Below are positions 1-7,462 of a stretch of 64,000 nucleotides of DNA, one piece after another (positions within the stretch are counted from its first letter, which is position 1; each line of letters opens with the position of its first letter). A program made the translations under genes and the position numbers. Source of the DNA: Pseudomonadota bacterium (GTDB lineage: Bacteria; Desulfobacterota; Binatia; Binatales; Binataceae). The stretch lies in assembly GCA_021323675.1 (NCBI GenBank), contig JAJPKP010000070.1:83887-147886 (forward strand), written 5' to 3'. The notes beneath the pieces are model-generated. The model ran no database searches. It worked only from the letters and a program-made list of their open reading frames with translations, and was not told where the DNA came from.

Positions 1-1
1 C

Positions 2-325
2 ATGGCTCACGACTTCAAACCGTTCGGCGTCGCCGTAATCTCGGTGTGGCTCGGCCTGGTGAAGACCGAGAAGGTGATGATGATCGATGAGAACAAGTCG
101 AAGTACGGGCCGATGCTTGCGATTGCGGAATCGCCCGAATTCGGCGGATTGATCATCGATGCGGTGTTCAACGATCCCGCCCGCATGGAATTGAGCGGCA
201 AGACCTTCTTTGCCGCCGAGCTCGCCGAACGCTACGGCGTCCGCGATGTTGATGGCAGCCAGCCGCCCTCGGGCCGCGCCTTCATGGGACCGCCGAGCGA
301 ATTCACCGATGTCGTGATCGAATGA
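2..325 (+). CDS. SDR family oxidoreductase, C-terminal fragment (5' cut by window edge)
   Basis: The frame is already open at the first bases, so the true start lies outside the window and the first Met is probably internal. The visible 107 residues match the C-terminal part of short-chain dehydrogenases: a helix ending in a 'KPFGVAVISVWLGLVKTE' segment (the usual 'GV.V.S..PG.V.T' after the active site) and a final dimerisation region. The Rossmann motif and the Ser-Tyr-Lys triad lie upstream and cannot be checked. The stop overlaps the next start by 4 bases (ATGA at 322), so it is translationally coupled to the flavoprotein and probably belongs to the same catabolic operon. Substrate unknown. 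Confidence 0.75.
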   Translation: MAHDFKPFGVAVISVWLGLVKTEKVMMIDENKSKYGPMLAIAESPEFGGLIIDAVFNDPARMELSGKTFFAAELAERYGVRDVDGSQPPSGRAFMGPPSEFTDVVIE

Positions 326-2034
326 GCGCCGCCGCCGATCCAAGCGCCGTTTCGTACGCTGCCTCAGCCGACTCGTTCGCAACCCCGATCGACCCGCCCC
401 TGCGCGTTGAGAGCGACGGCGCGATCGCGTGGGACGATAGCTGCGATGTGCTGGTGGCGGGGTTCGGCGCGGCGGGAGCCAGCGCCGCGATCGAGGCCGC
501 CCGCGCCCGCGCTTCGGTCATCGCGGTGGATCGCTTCTCGGGCGGAGGAGCCAGCGCCAAAAGCGGCGGAGTCGTGTACGCGGGCGGCGGAACCCGCTTC
601 CAGAAAGCCGCCGGATACGACGACTCGCCGGAGGCGATGTACGAATACCTGTGCAAGGAAGTCGGCGACGCGGTTTCGCCGGCAACCTTGCGCCGCTTCT
701 GCGATCAGAGCGTCGCGATGCTCGAATGGCTCGAAGCCAACGGCGTCGAATTCGATTCGTCCCTGCCTCCGCGCAAGACTTCGTATCCGCCCGACGGCTG
801 CTATCTCTACTTCTCCGGCAACGAAACCGTGCACGAATACGCGGGCAGCCATCCTCCCGCTCCCCGAGGCCATCGCGTCAAAGGTTCCGGGCTCTCGGGA
901 GCATTGCTGTACCGCGCGCTCCGCAAGAGCGCGCTCGATGCGGGAGTGCGGCTCATTGCGCAATGTTCCGTGCGCCGCCTTATCGTCGATCGCAACGATG
1001 CCGTCCTGGGCTCCGAATTATGGCGCCTTGAACCCGGCAGCGACGCCGCCCGGCGTCATCAGCGTTTCAACCGCTGGGCGGAGCAGCTCGACTACGCATC
1101 GTCGGCGTTTTCGGATCGGATGCGCCGGCGTGCGCTCAAGGTCGAACTCGAACGTGCGCGGCCGTATCGCGTCAGGGCGCGCGGCGGTGTCGTCCTGAGC
1201 ACCGGCGGTTTCATATTCAACCGCGAGATGCTGTCGCGGCACGCCCCTCGCTATCTCGCCAATTTCCGGCTGGGAACCTCGGGATGCGATGGGAGCGGGA
1301 TCAGGCTCGGACAGAGCGTGGGCGGCGAGCCCGCCCATCTCGAGCGCGTCTCCGCCTGGCGGTTCATCAATCCTCCCCTTGCGTGGGTGCGCGGGATGAT
1401 CGTTGACAGCAAGGGCAGCCGCTTTTGCAATGAAGAAGTGTATGGCGCGCGGCTCGGCTACGAAATGTGCGAGCATCACGGCGGCCGCGCGTGGCTGATA
1501 ATCGATTCCCGCATCCGCGGCGAGGCGCTGCGCGAAGCGTTGTTCGGCGGGCTCTGGGGTTTTCAGAGCGTGCCCGCGCTCGTACTGATGATCGCGGGTG
1601 CCAGGCGCGCCAGCACGATCGAGCAGCTTGCCGCCCGGATGGATGCCGATCCCGCCGTCCTGACCGCGGCGTGGGAAAAATACAACTCCGGAGCGCGGCA
1701 GGGCGCCGATCCGCTCGGCAAATCGCCCGACCTGCTGCGGCCGATCGAATCGCCCCCGTTCTTCGCGCTCAATATCTCCGCCGACATGCGCGTCTTTCCG
1801 TGCGCCGCCATTACCCTCGGCGGGCTTCGCGTGGATGAAGCCACTGGCGCCGTGCTGAGCGCCGGCGGCGGCACGATCGCGGGATTGTACGCGGCCGGAC
1901 GTGCGGCAATCGGAATTGCCTCCAATCACTATGTCAGCGGACTGGCGCTCGCCGATTGCATCTTCTCAGGCCGCCGCGCCGGCGCCGCAGCCGCGGCGGC
2001 GTGCTCGGGAACTCAGTCGCGAGCTATCGCATGA
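322..2034 (+). CDS. FAD-dependent oxidoreductase, 3-ketosteroid dehydrogenase/fumarate reductase flavoprotein family
   Basis: A 570-residue flavoprotein. A GxGxxG dinucleotide-binding motif lies at residues 47-52, followed by an acidic residue at D70 and a Ser/Gly-rich FAD loop (about 75-90). The C-terminal FAD-closing segment 'GGLRVDEATGAVL...GLYAAGRAA' is followed by 'SNHYVSGLALADC' near residue 540. This two-part architecture is that of the FAD_binding_2 family, which contains fumarate reductase and the 3-ketosteroid delta-1 and delta-4(5alpha) dehydrogenases. It would insert or remove a C=C bond next to a carbonyl. Its neighbours (SDRs, ferredoxin, extradiol dioxygenase, C-C hydrolase) favour a ketosteroid-type or cyclic-ketone dehydrogenase, which is an inference. 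No signal peptide is seen. Confidence 0.85.
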   Translation: MSAAADPSAVSYAASADSFATPIDPPLRVESDGAIAWDDSCDVLVAGFGAAGASAAIEAARARASVIAVDRFSGGGASAKSGGVVYAGGGTRFQKAAGYDDSPEAMYEYLCKEVGDAVSPATLRRFCDQSVAMLEWLEANGVEFDSSLPPRKTSYPPDGCYLYFSGNETVHEYAGSHPPAPRGHRVKGSGLSGALLYRALRKSALDAGVRLIAQCSVRRLIVDRNDAVLGSELWRLEPGSDAARRHQRFNRWAEQLDYASSAFSDRMRRRALKVELERARPYRVRARGGVVLSTGGFIFNREMLSRHAPRYLANFRLGTSGCDGSGIRLGQSVGGEPAHLERVSAWRFINPPLAWVRGMIVDSKGSRFCNEEVYGARLGYEMCEHHGGRAWLIIDSRIRGEALREALFGGLWGFQSVPALVLMIAGARRASTIEQLAARMDADPAVLTAAWEKYNSGARQGADPLGKSPDLLRPIESPPFFALNISADMRVFPCAAITLGGLRVDEATGAVLSAGGGTIAGLYAAGRAAIGIASNHYVSGLALADCIFSGRRAGAAAAAACSGTQSRAIA

Positions 2035-2076
2035 TTCCGCCACGCGATCATCGAACGCCGGAGACCCGGAGCGACC

Positions 2077-2814
2077 ATGGGGCGTGTTGAAGGAAAGACC
2101 GTGATCATTACCGGCGCCGCCAGCGGCATCGGCCGCCAGGATGCGCTTACGCTGGCGCGCGAGGGCGCGCGCGTCGTCATAACCGATCTCAACGAAGACG
2201 CGGGCCGCGCGCTTGAGAAGGAGATCGGCGGCGCGGCGATGTTTCTGCGCCATGACATCTCCAATGAAGACGACTGGAAATCGGTAATCGCGCGCACCGA
2301 GGATCGCTTCGGACCCGTGCGCGGGCTGGTCAACAACGCGGGTGTGTTGATGATGGCCTCGATCGAGGACACCACGCTCGAACAATGGCACAAAGTCCAT
2401 CGCGTCAACTCCGACGGCTATTTCCTGGGATGCAAGTACGGAGTTGCCGCGATGAAGAAGAGCGGCGGCGGCTCGATCGTGAATATGTCGTCGGTTGCCG
2501 CCGCGGGGCTGCCGTTCGCGGCCGCTTACAGCGCTTCGAAGGGATCGGTGGCCGCGCTCACCAACAGCGTGGCGATTCATTGCCGCAGTGCCGGCTATCG
2601 CATCCGCTGCAACTCGATCCATCCCGACGGCGTGCTGACGCCGATGGTGCTGCCGATGCTCGGAAATCCGGATCCCGCGACCGTCGGCTACGACGCGGAT
2701 CCGACCACGCGCTTTTGCGATCCTGCCGACGTGGCAAACCTGGTGCTGTTTCTGATTTCGGACGAATCGCGCTTCATCAGCGGCGCGCAAATCCGCATCA
2801 CCAACGCCTACTGA
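2077..2814 (+). CDS. SDR family NAD(P)-dependent oxidoreductase
   Basis: A 245-residue classical SDR. It carries the N-terminal TGxxxGIG cofactor motif (TGAASGIG, about residues 12-19), the NNAG motif near residue 87, a catalytic Ser in 'NMSSVAA', and YSASK supplying the catalytic Tyr and Lys near 150. The acidic residue after beta-2 ('VVITDLNED') suggests NAD rather than NADP. Close in style to 3-alpha/20-beta-hydroxysteroid and cyclic-alcohol dehydrogenases, but specificity cannot be read from sequence. It lies 42 bases after the flavoprotein and directly abuts the ferredoxin start, so all three are probably co-transcribed. Confidence 0.9.
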   Translation: MGRVEGKTVIITGAASGIGRQDALTLAREGARVVITDLNEDAGRALEKEIGGAAMFLRHDISNEDDWKSVIARTEDRFGPVRGLVNNAGVLMMASIEDTTLEQWHKVHRVNSDGYFLGCKYGVAAMKKSGGGSIVNMSSVAAAGLPFAAAYSASKGSVAALTNSVAIHCRSAGYRIRCNSIHPDGVLTPMVLPMLGNPDPATVGYDADPTTRFCDPADVANLVLFLISDESRFISGAQIRITNAY

Positions 2815-3117
2815 ATGAGCGCAACCATAATCGTGGCCGGCGAGATTCAGCTTGAGGTCGAGCTCGATGGTGAGCTTCATCGCCTGACCTGCGCGCGCGA
2901 CGAGCCGCTGCTCACGGCGATGCTGCGGGCCGGGTTGAAGGCGCCGAGTTCGTGCCGGATGGGCGAATGCGGCACCTGCATGTGCACGCTCGTCGAGGGA
3001 AAGGTGCATCTGCGCAACAACGAAGTGCTCGACCGAAACGACCTCGAGCAGGGCTGGATTCTCGCCTGCCAGGCCATCGCCGACACGCCAATCGTGAAAG
3101 TGCGGTTTCCCGACTAG
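2815..3117 (+). CDS. Plant-type [2Fe-2S] ferredoxin
   Basis: A 100-residue stand-alone ferredoxin whose start immediately follows the TGA of the SDR. The cluster ligands are C47, C52 and C55 (C-x4-C-x2-C in 'CRMGECGTC') and C85 in 'ILACQA', the plant-type [2Fe-2S] pattern. Sequence flavour is like the C-terminal ferredoxin domain of oxygenase reductases such as KshB/HmpX-type proteins, but no flavin or NAD domain is attached. It could pass electrons to or from the flavoprotein at 322-2034 or to an oxygenase encoded outside the window; no Rieske oxygenase is visible here. Confidence 0.9.
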   Translation: MSATIIVAGEIQLEVELDGELHRLTCARDEPLLTAMLRAGLKAPSSCRMGECGTCMCTLVEGKVHLRNNEVLDRNDLEQGWILACQAIADTPIVKVRFPD

Positions 3118-3146
3118 CGCGGGCGAACCCGTAAGCGGAGAGGACA

Positions 3147-4046
3147 ATGATCGATATCAGAGGACTGGCATATGTGGTCGCCGAAACAACCGATCCTTCC
3201 AAATGGATGCATTACGGCGAGCAGGTGCTGGGCGCGATGGCATCCGACGCGCCCGGCGGCGGCGCGTATCTGAAAATCGACGACCGCGCCTTTCGGATTT
3301 TCGCCCAACCGGGAAATGCGGATTGCTACTTCGCCTCGGGATGGGAGGTCGCGGACCAGCGCGCCTTCGATTCCGCGGTTCGCGACCTGGAATCATCCGG
3401 CGCTCAGGTGATTCGCGCAACCGCGGGCGAGCTCGAAGCGCGGATGGCGCAGGAGATGGTGTGGATTCGCGATCCGTCGGGCAATCGGCACGAAATCGTA
3501 TGGGGGTTCAGGACCGATGGCGCGCGGTTCGTCTCGTCGCAGGGAGTCTCCGGTTTCGTGACCGGCGAGCTCGGGATGGGACACGCGGTGCTGCCCGCGC
3601 CGAACTTCGATCAGACCTGGGCTTTCCTGCGCGATGTGATGGGGTTCGGCCTCACCGACATCCTGCGGCTGCGTTTCACGCCCGATCCGCAGGAGCCCGA
3701 AAAGCGCATCTACTTTCTCCATTGCAACAACCCGCGCCATCACAGCCTCGCTCTGTTCGAATTTCCGATGCCCAACGGATGCGTCCATCTGATGCTGGAA
3801 GTGAAATCGATCGATGACGTCGGCCGCGCTTACGACCGGATGCTGAAGAACCAGGTCAAGCTGATGGCAACGCTGGGACGGCACGTCAACGACGAGATGA
3901 TCTCCTTCTACATGGCGACTCCCGGCAATTTTCCAATCGAGTACGGCTGCGGCGGGCGCGTGATGGACTGGAGCCGCCACGTGGTGTTCGAGGCGACCGC
4001 CCCCAGCCACTGGGGCCACGACTTCAGCGTAGGCTTCAAGTTCTAG
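3147..4046 (+). CDS. Type I extradiol ring-cleavage dioxygenase (BphC/HsaC-like)
   Basis: A 299-residue two-domain vicinal-oxygen-chelate protein, the usual length for 2,3-dihydroxybiphenyl 1,2-dioxygenases. Metal ligands are visible as H146 ('GMGHAVL'), H214 ('HLMLEV') and E265 ('IEYG'). The second-sphere residues are also present: H199 in 'RHHSLAL', H246 in 'GRHVND' and Y255 in 'SFYMATP'. It is expected to open a catechol ring next to the hydroxyls using Fe(II) and O2, forming a meta-cleavage product. A matching C-C hydrolase lies about 1.3 kb downstream on the opposite strand. HsaC-type (seco-steroid) and BphC-type (biphenyl) activities cannot be separated from sequence alone. Confidence 0.92.
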   Translation: MIDIRGLAYVVAETTDPSKWMHYGEQVLGAMASDAPGGGAYLKIDDRAFRIFAQPGNADCYFASGWEVADQRAFDSAVRDLESSGAQVIRATAGELEARMAQEMVWIRDPSGNRHEIVWGFRTDGARFVSSQGVSGFVTGELGMGHAVLPAPNFDQTWAFLRDVMGFGLTDILRLRFTPDPQEPEKRIYFLHCNNPRHHSLALFEFPMPNGCVHLMLEVKSIDDVGRAYDRMLKNQVKLMATLGRHVNDEMISFYMATPGNFPIEYGCGGRVMDWSRHVVFEATAPSHWGHDFSVGFKF

Positions 4047-4212
4047 CCGCGAGAACTCCTCCCACCCCGCGCCAGCCGGCAGTTGTTCGGCCCCGCCGCC
4101 CGAGCGGCTCCGCCTTGCGCACAGTACCCACCCGCGATGATTGCGCGATAAGATGGCGCTATGGCGGTGTCGCGTCCTGGGTGATGCCGCGTTCGGATGA
4201 AGGAGCCAGACA

Positions 4213-5358
4213 GTGAAAACAGCCATTTGCGAGATGCTCGGAGTCGATTTTCCCCTCGTCGCGTTCAGCCATTGCCGCGACGTGGTTGCCGCCGTGACCC
4301 GCGCCGGCGCTTTCGCCGTGTTGGGCGCGACCGCCTTTACTCCCGATCAGCTTGAACTCGAACTCAAATGGATCGACGAGCACACCGACGGCAAGCGCTA
4401 CGGCGTTGACGTGCTGATTCCCGAGAATCTCCTGACCAAGAACGAGAAGGGCGTCACGTACGGGATGCTCGAAGAGCGCGTCCCGCAGAAGCATCGGGAC
4501 TTTGCGCGCGACCTGATGCGCAAATACGGCATCGAGCCCTCCCAGTCGATCGAAGAAGTGCGCCGGCGCCCGCCCGACGCACCTGTCTCGATGCAGCAGG
4601 AAAACGCGCTCAAGCTCCTCGAAGTTTCGTTCCGCCATCGCATCGGCCTTATCGCCAACGCGCTCGGCGTGCCGCCCCAGCCGATGATCGAGATGGGACG
4701 CAAGCATGGCGTGCCGGTTGCCGCGCTGGTCGGAGCGCCGGAGCACGCGGTGCGCCAGGCCGAGGCCGGCGTCGATATAATCGTCGCGCAGGGCGGCGAG
4801 GCGGGTGGTCATACCGGACAGGTGGCGACGATCGTGCTGGTGCCCGAGGTAATTCGCGCCATCAAGCCGATTCGAAACATCCCGGTGCTCGCCGCCGGCG
4901 GCATCATGACCGGGCGCCAGATGGCCGCCTGCATCGCGATGGGCGCGGCGGGCGTATGGACCGGGTCGGTATGGCTGGCAACCAACGAATCCGAAACCAC
5001 GCAAATCTTCCGTGAAAAGATGATCGCCGCCCGCTCCCGCGACACCGTCCGTTCCCGATGCCGCACCGGCAAGCCCACGCGCCAGCTTCGATCCGCATTC
5101 ACCGACGCGTGGGAAGGGCCCGACAGTCCCGGCGCGCTGCCGATGCCGCTGCAGAGCCTGGTCAGCGAGCCGACCCTGGCGGCCGCCCAGTTGGCCGCCG
5201 AGCGCGGCAATCAGAAAGCGCGAGAGCTGGTTACCTACTTTGTCGGGCAGGGCGTCGGCCTCGTGGACAGCGTAAAGTCGTGCCGCACCGTGGTGCAGGA
5301 ATTCATGGAGGATTTCGCCGAGGCGATCTCCGATTTGAACGCTGCGGTTGACGCGTAG
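4213..5358 (+). CDS. Nitronate monooxygenase / NPD-like flavin-dependent TIM-barrel protein
   Basis: A 381-residue protein starting at GTG behind an AAGGAG ribosome-binding site. The FMN-binding core is clear: 'AQGGEAGGHTG' at about 193-202 with the conserved His at residue 200, 'VLAAGGI' at about 225-231 and 'GAAGVWTGS' at about 245-252. These are hallmarks of the 2-nitropropane dioxygenase/nitronate monooxygenase family, which also contains quinone reductases and enoyl reductases. In this context a nitronate substrate is not required; many catabolic clusters carry such flavoproteins with unknown roles. The insert between residues 70 and 140 is longer than in the smallest family members. Confidence 0.85.
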   Translation: MKTAICEMLGVDFPLVAFSHCRDVVAAVTRAGAFAVLGATAFTPDQLELELKWIDEHTDGKRYGVDVLIPENLLTKNEKGVTYGMLEERVPQKHRDFARDLMRKYGIEPSQSIEEVRRRPPDAPVSMQQENALKLLEVSFRHRIGLIANALGVPPQPMIEMGRKHGVPVAALVGAPEHAVRQAEAGVDIIVAQGGEAGGHTGQVATIVLVPEVIRAIKPIRNIPVLAAGGIMTGRQMAACIAMGAAGVWTGSVWLATNESETTQIFREKMIAARSRDTVRSRCRTGKPTRQLRSAFTDAWEGPDSPGALPMPLQSLVSEPTLAAAQLAAERGNQKARELVTYFVGQGVGLVDSVKSCRTVVQEFMEDFAEAISDLNAAVDA

Positions 5359-5370
5359 GCGGCGCGCCGC

Positions 5371-6195
5371 TCAGCCGTTGCGCAGAAAGTCGAGGCAGGC
5401 GCGGTTGAAAAAATCGCGATGCTCGACCATCACCCAGTGCCCGCATCGGTTGAGCAGCACCACGCGCGCCTGGGGACATCGCTCGACAATCTTCATCGCA
5501 CCGCTTGCCGGATTGAAGCGATCGTTGGTTCCCCAGAACCCCAGCACCGGGCATCGAATCTCGCCGAGCTGATCGGTCATGTTCGCCACCCGCATCGTGG
5601 TGAGCACGGTGCGCGGCTGCGTGGCCGCGACGCTGACGCGTTCGGCGAGCAACTCGTCGGTGATGAGCGATGGGTCGTGCAACTGCAGCGTAAGCAGCCG
5701 GCGCATCGACTCCATATCCATCGGTCCGGCGGTAAAGACCTGGATCATCTTCTGGATTCCTTCCATCTGCAGGTAAACCGGAAGGTCCTCCAGTCCGCCA
5801 GGCGCCATCAGAATCAGCTTGCTGACGATCGAGGGATGGTCGAGGGTGTACCTGAGCGCGATTGCGCCGCCCAGCGAATTTCCCAAAAGCGCGCATCGCT
5901 CGATTCCGAGCTTCGAGATCAGGCCGTGGATTGCGGCGACAAAGAACTCGAGCACGTAGGCGGCATCCTCGGGCTTTGAAGAAAGTCCGAAGCCGGGCAG
6001 GTCGGGCACGATCGCGCGGAACCCGTTTTCAGCGAAAACCGGAAAATTGCCCTTGAAGTTGCTGTAGCCGCTCGCGCCCGGTCCGCTGCCATGAAGGAAA
6101 ACGACCGGATCGCCGCTCCCTGCTTCATGATAGTGAAGCGTCATTCCAGCGTGGATGTTGAGATACTTTCCTTCGGGAATCGAAGCAGCCGCCAT
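5371..6195 (-). CDS. Alpha/beta hydrolase, meta-cleavage product hydrolase-like (HsaD/BphD type)
   Basis: A 274-residue alpha/beta hydrolase. The oxyanion-hole segment 'HGSGPGASG' is at 35-43, the nucleophile S107 is in GNSLGG, the acid D225 in 'GTNDRF' and the base H253 in 'CGHWVMVEH'. The HGSGPGA plus GNSLGG combination is characteristic of C-C bond hydrolases of the meta-cleavage pathway (BphD, HsaD, MhpC). It would hydrolyse the ring-opened product made by the extradiol dioxygenase. It lies convergent to the nitronate monooxygenase gene with only 12 bases between the stops, so the two strands form separate transcripts. Confidence 0.88.
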   Translation of the reverse strand: MAAASIPEGKYLNIHAGMTLHYHEAGSGDPVVFLHGSGPGASGYSNFKGNFPVFAENGFRAIVPDLPGFGLSSKPEDAAYVLEFFVAAIHGLISKLGIERCALLGNSLGGAIALRYTLDHPSIVSKLILMAPGGLEDLPVYLQMEGIQKMIQVFTAGPMDMESMRRLLTLQLHDPSLITDELLAERVSVAATQPRTVLTTMRVANMTDQLGEIRCPVLGFWGTNDRFNPASGAMKIVERCPQARVVLLNRCGHWVMVEHRDFFNRACLDFLRNG

Positions 6196-6350
6196 AGCGC
6201 CCTCGCGCGAGCATCGTCACGCCCGCCCGATCGGGACGCATCGTCTGATCAGACTACCGCCGGCCACGGCCGGCCCCCTCCGCTTCGCCGCCAAATTCTC
6301 TTGCGAATTAATCGCGCGCGATCAAAGAGTGCATGCAGCGAGGACGAGCT

Positions 6351-7370
6351 ATGGCATCCAACGAAAAAGAAGCCTGGTTGGCGCAGGTCACCGAGCCCAT
6401 TCTCGAACCCGGCCTGCCCATCATCGACCCGCATCATCATCTGTGGGACTTCCCCGGCAACCGTTACTTTCTCGACGAATTGCTGCGCGACACGGGCTCC
6501 GGCCATCGCGTGATTGCGACCGTATTCGTGGAATGCGGCTCGATGTACCGGGCGGACGGTCCGCGCGAGATGAAGCCGGTGGGCGAAACCGAGTTCGTCG
6601 GCGGTATCGCCGCCCAGAGCGCAAGCGGCCGCTACGGCGACACTCGCGCCTGCGCGGGAATCGTGAGCTTTGCCGACCTGATGCTGGGTGCGGCGGTCGA
6701 GCCGGTGCTGCGCGCGCACATCGCGGCTTCATCGCGCTTTCGCGGCATCCGCCACGCGGCGGCATTCGACAAGAGTCCCGACATCCGCAGGTCGCATACG
6801 AATCCTCCTCCCGAGCTCTACAAGGAGAAGAGCTTCCGCGAGGGATTCGCGAAGCTCGGAGAGCTGGGGCTCAGCTTCGATGCGTGGAACTATCATCACC
6901 AGATTCCCGCGCTGACCGAGCTTGCCCGCGCGTTTCCCGGTGTCACGATCGTGCTCGACCATTTCGGCGGGCCGCTCGGAATCGGCCCGTACGAGGGCAA
7001 GCGCGCGGAGATTTTCCGCCAATGGAAAGAGGACATCGCGGAGCTTGCGCGATGCACCAACGTGGTGGCGAAGCTCGGCGGCATCAACATGACCGTCAAC
7101 GGATTCGGATGGCACAAGCGGCCGAAGCCGCCGACCTCGGATGAGCTGGTCGCGGCGACCCGCGACTATTATCTACACGCGATCGACAAGTTCAGCCCGC
7201 GGCGATGCATGTTCGAAAGCAACTTCCCGGTGGACAAGGCATCGTGTTCCTACGCGGTGCTGTGGAACGCGTTCAAGAAAATCGCAGCCGGCTTCACCGC
7301 GGAAGAAAAGTCGGAGATGTTCCACGGAACCGCCGCCCGCGTCTATCGATTGCCAATCGCCGCGGCCTGA
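6351..7370 (+). CDS. Amidohydrolase family 2 (PF04909-type) metal-dependent hydrolase
   Basis: A TIM-barrel hydrolase of 339 residues from the chosen start. The metal-binding 'DPHHHLWD' sits at residues 27-34, with later motifs 'VLDHFGGP' and 'FESNFPVD' that supply further ligands and the general base Asp. This subfamily includes lactonases and decarboxylases acting on pyrone, sugar-acid and aromatic-ring degradation products. I chose the ATG at 6351 over the one at 6333 because GAGG at 6340-6343 is correctly spaced only for the former. The gene is followed by a 13-bp stem terminator shared with the convergent deacylase gene. Confidence 0.85.
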   Translation: MASNEKEAWLAQVTEPILEPGLPIIDPHHHLWDFPGNRYFLDELLRDTGSGHRVIATVFVECGSMYRADGPREMKPVGETEFVGGIAAQSASGRYGDTRACAGIVSFADLMLGAAVEPVLRAHIAASSRFRGIRHAAAFDKSPDIRRSHTNPPPELYKEKSFREGFAKLGELGLSFDAWNYHHQIPALTELARAFPGVTIVLDHFGGPLGIGPYEGKRAEIFRQWKEDIAELARCTNVVAKLGGINMTVNGFGWHKRPKPPTSDELVAATRDYYLHAIDKFSPRRCMFESNFPVDKASCSYAVLWNAFKKIAAGFTAEEKSEMFHGTAARVYRLPIAAA

Positions 7371-7402
7371 TTGCCGGCGCTTCCCGCATCAATGCTAAAC
7401 GA

Positions 7403-7436
7403 AAAGGGCCGGAGCGATGTTTTGCTCCGGCCCTTT
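7403..7436. terminator. Bidirectional hairpin terminator
   Basis: A perfect 13-bp inverted repeat (AAAGGGCCGGAGC at 7403-7415, complement at 7424-7436) with an 8-base loop. The A/T ends give a T-run on either strand. It lies exactly between two convergent genes and can serve both. Confidence 0.85.
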
Positions 7437-7462
7437 CCAGATGAGCAATCGAACTATGGCAA

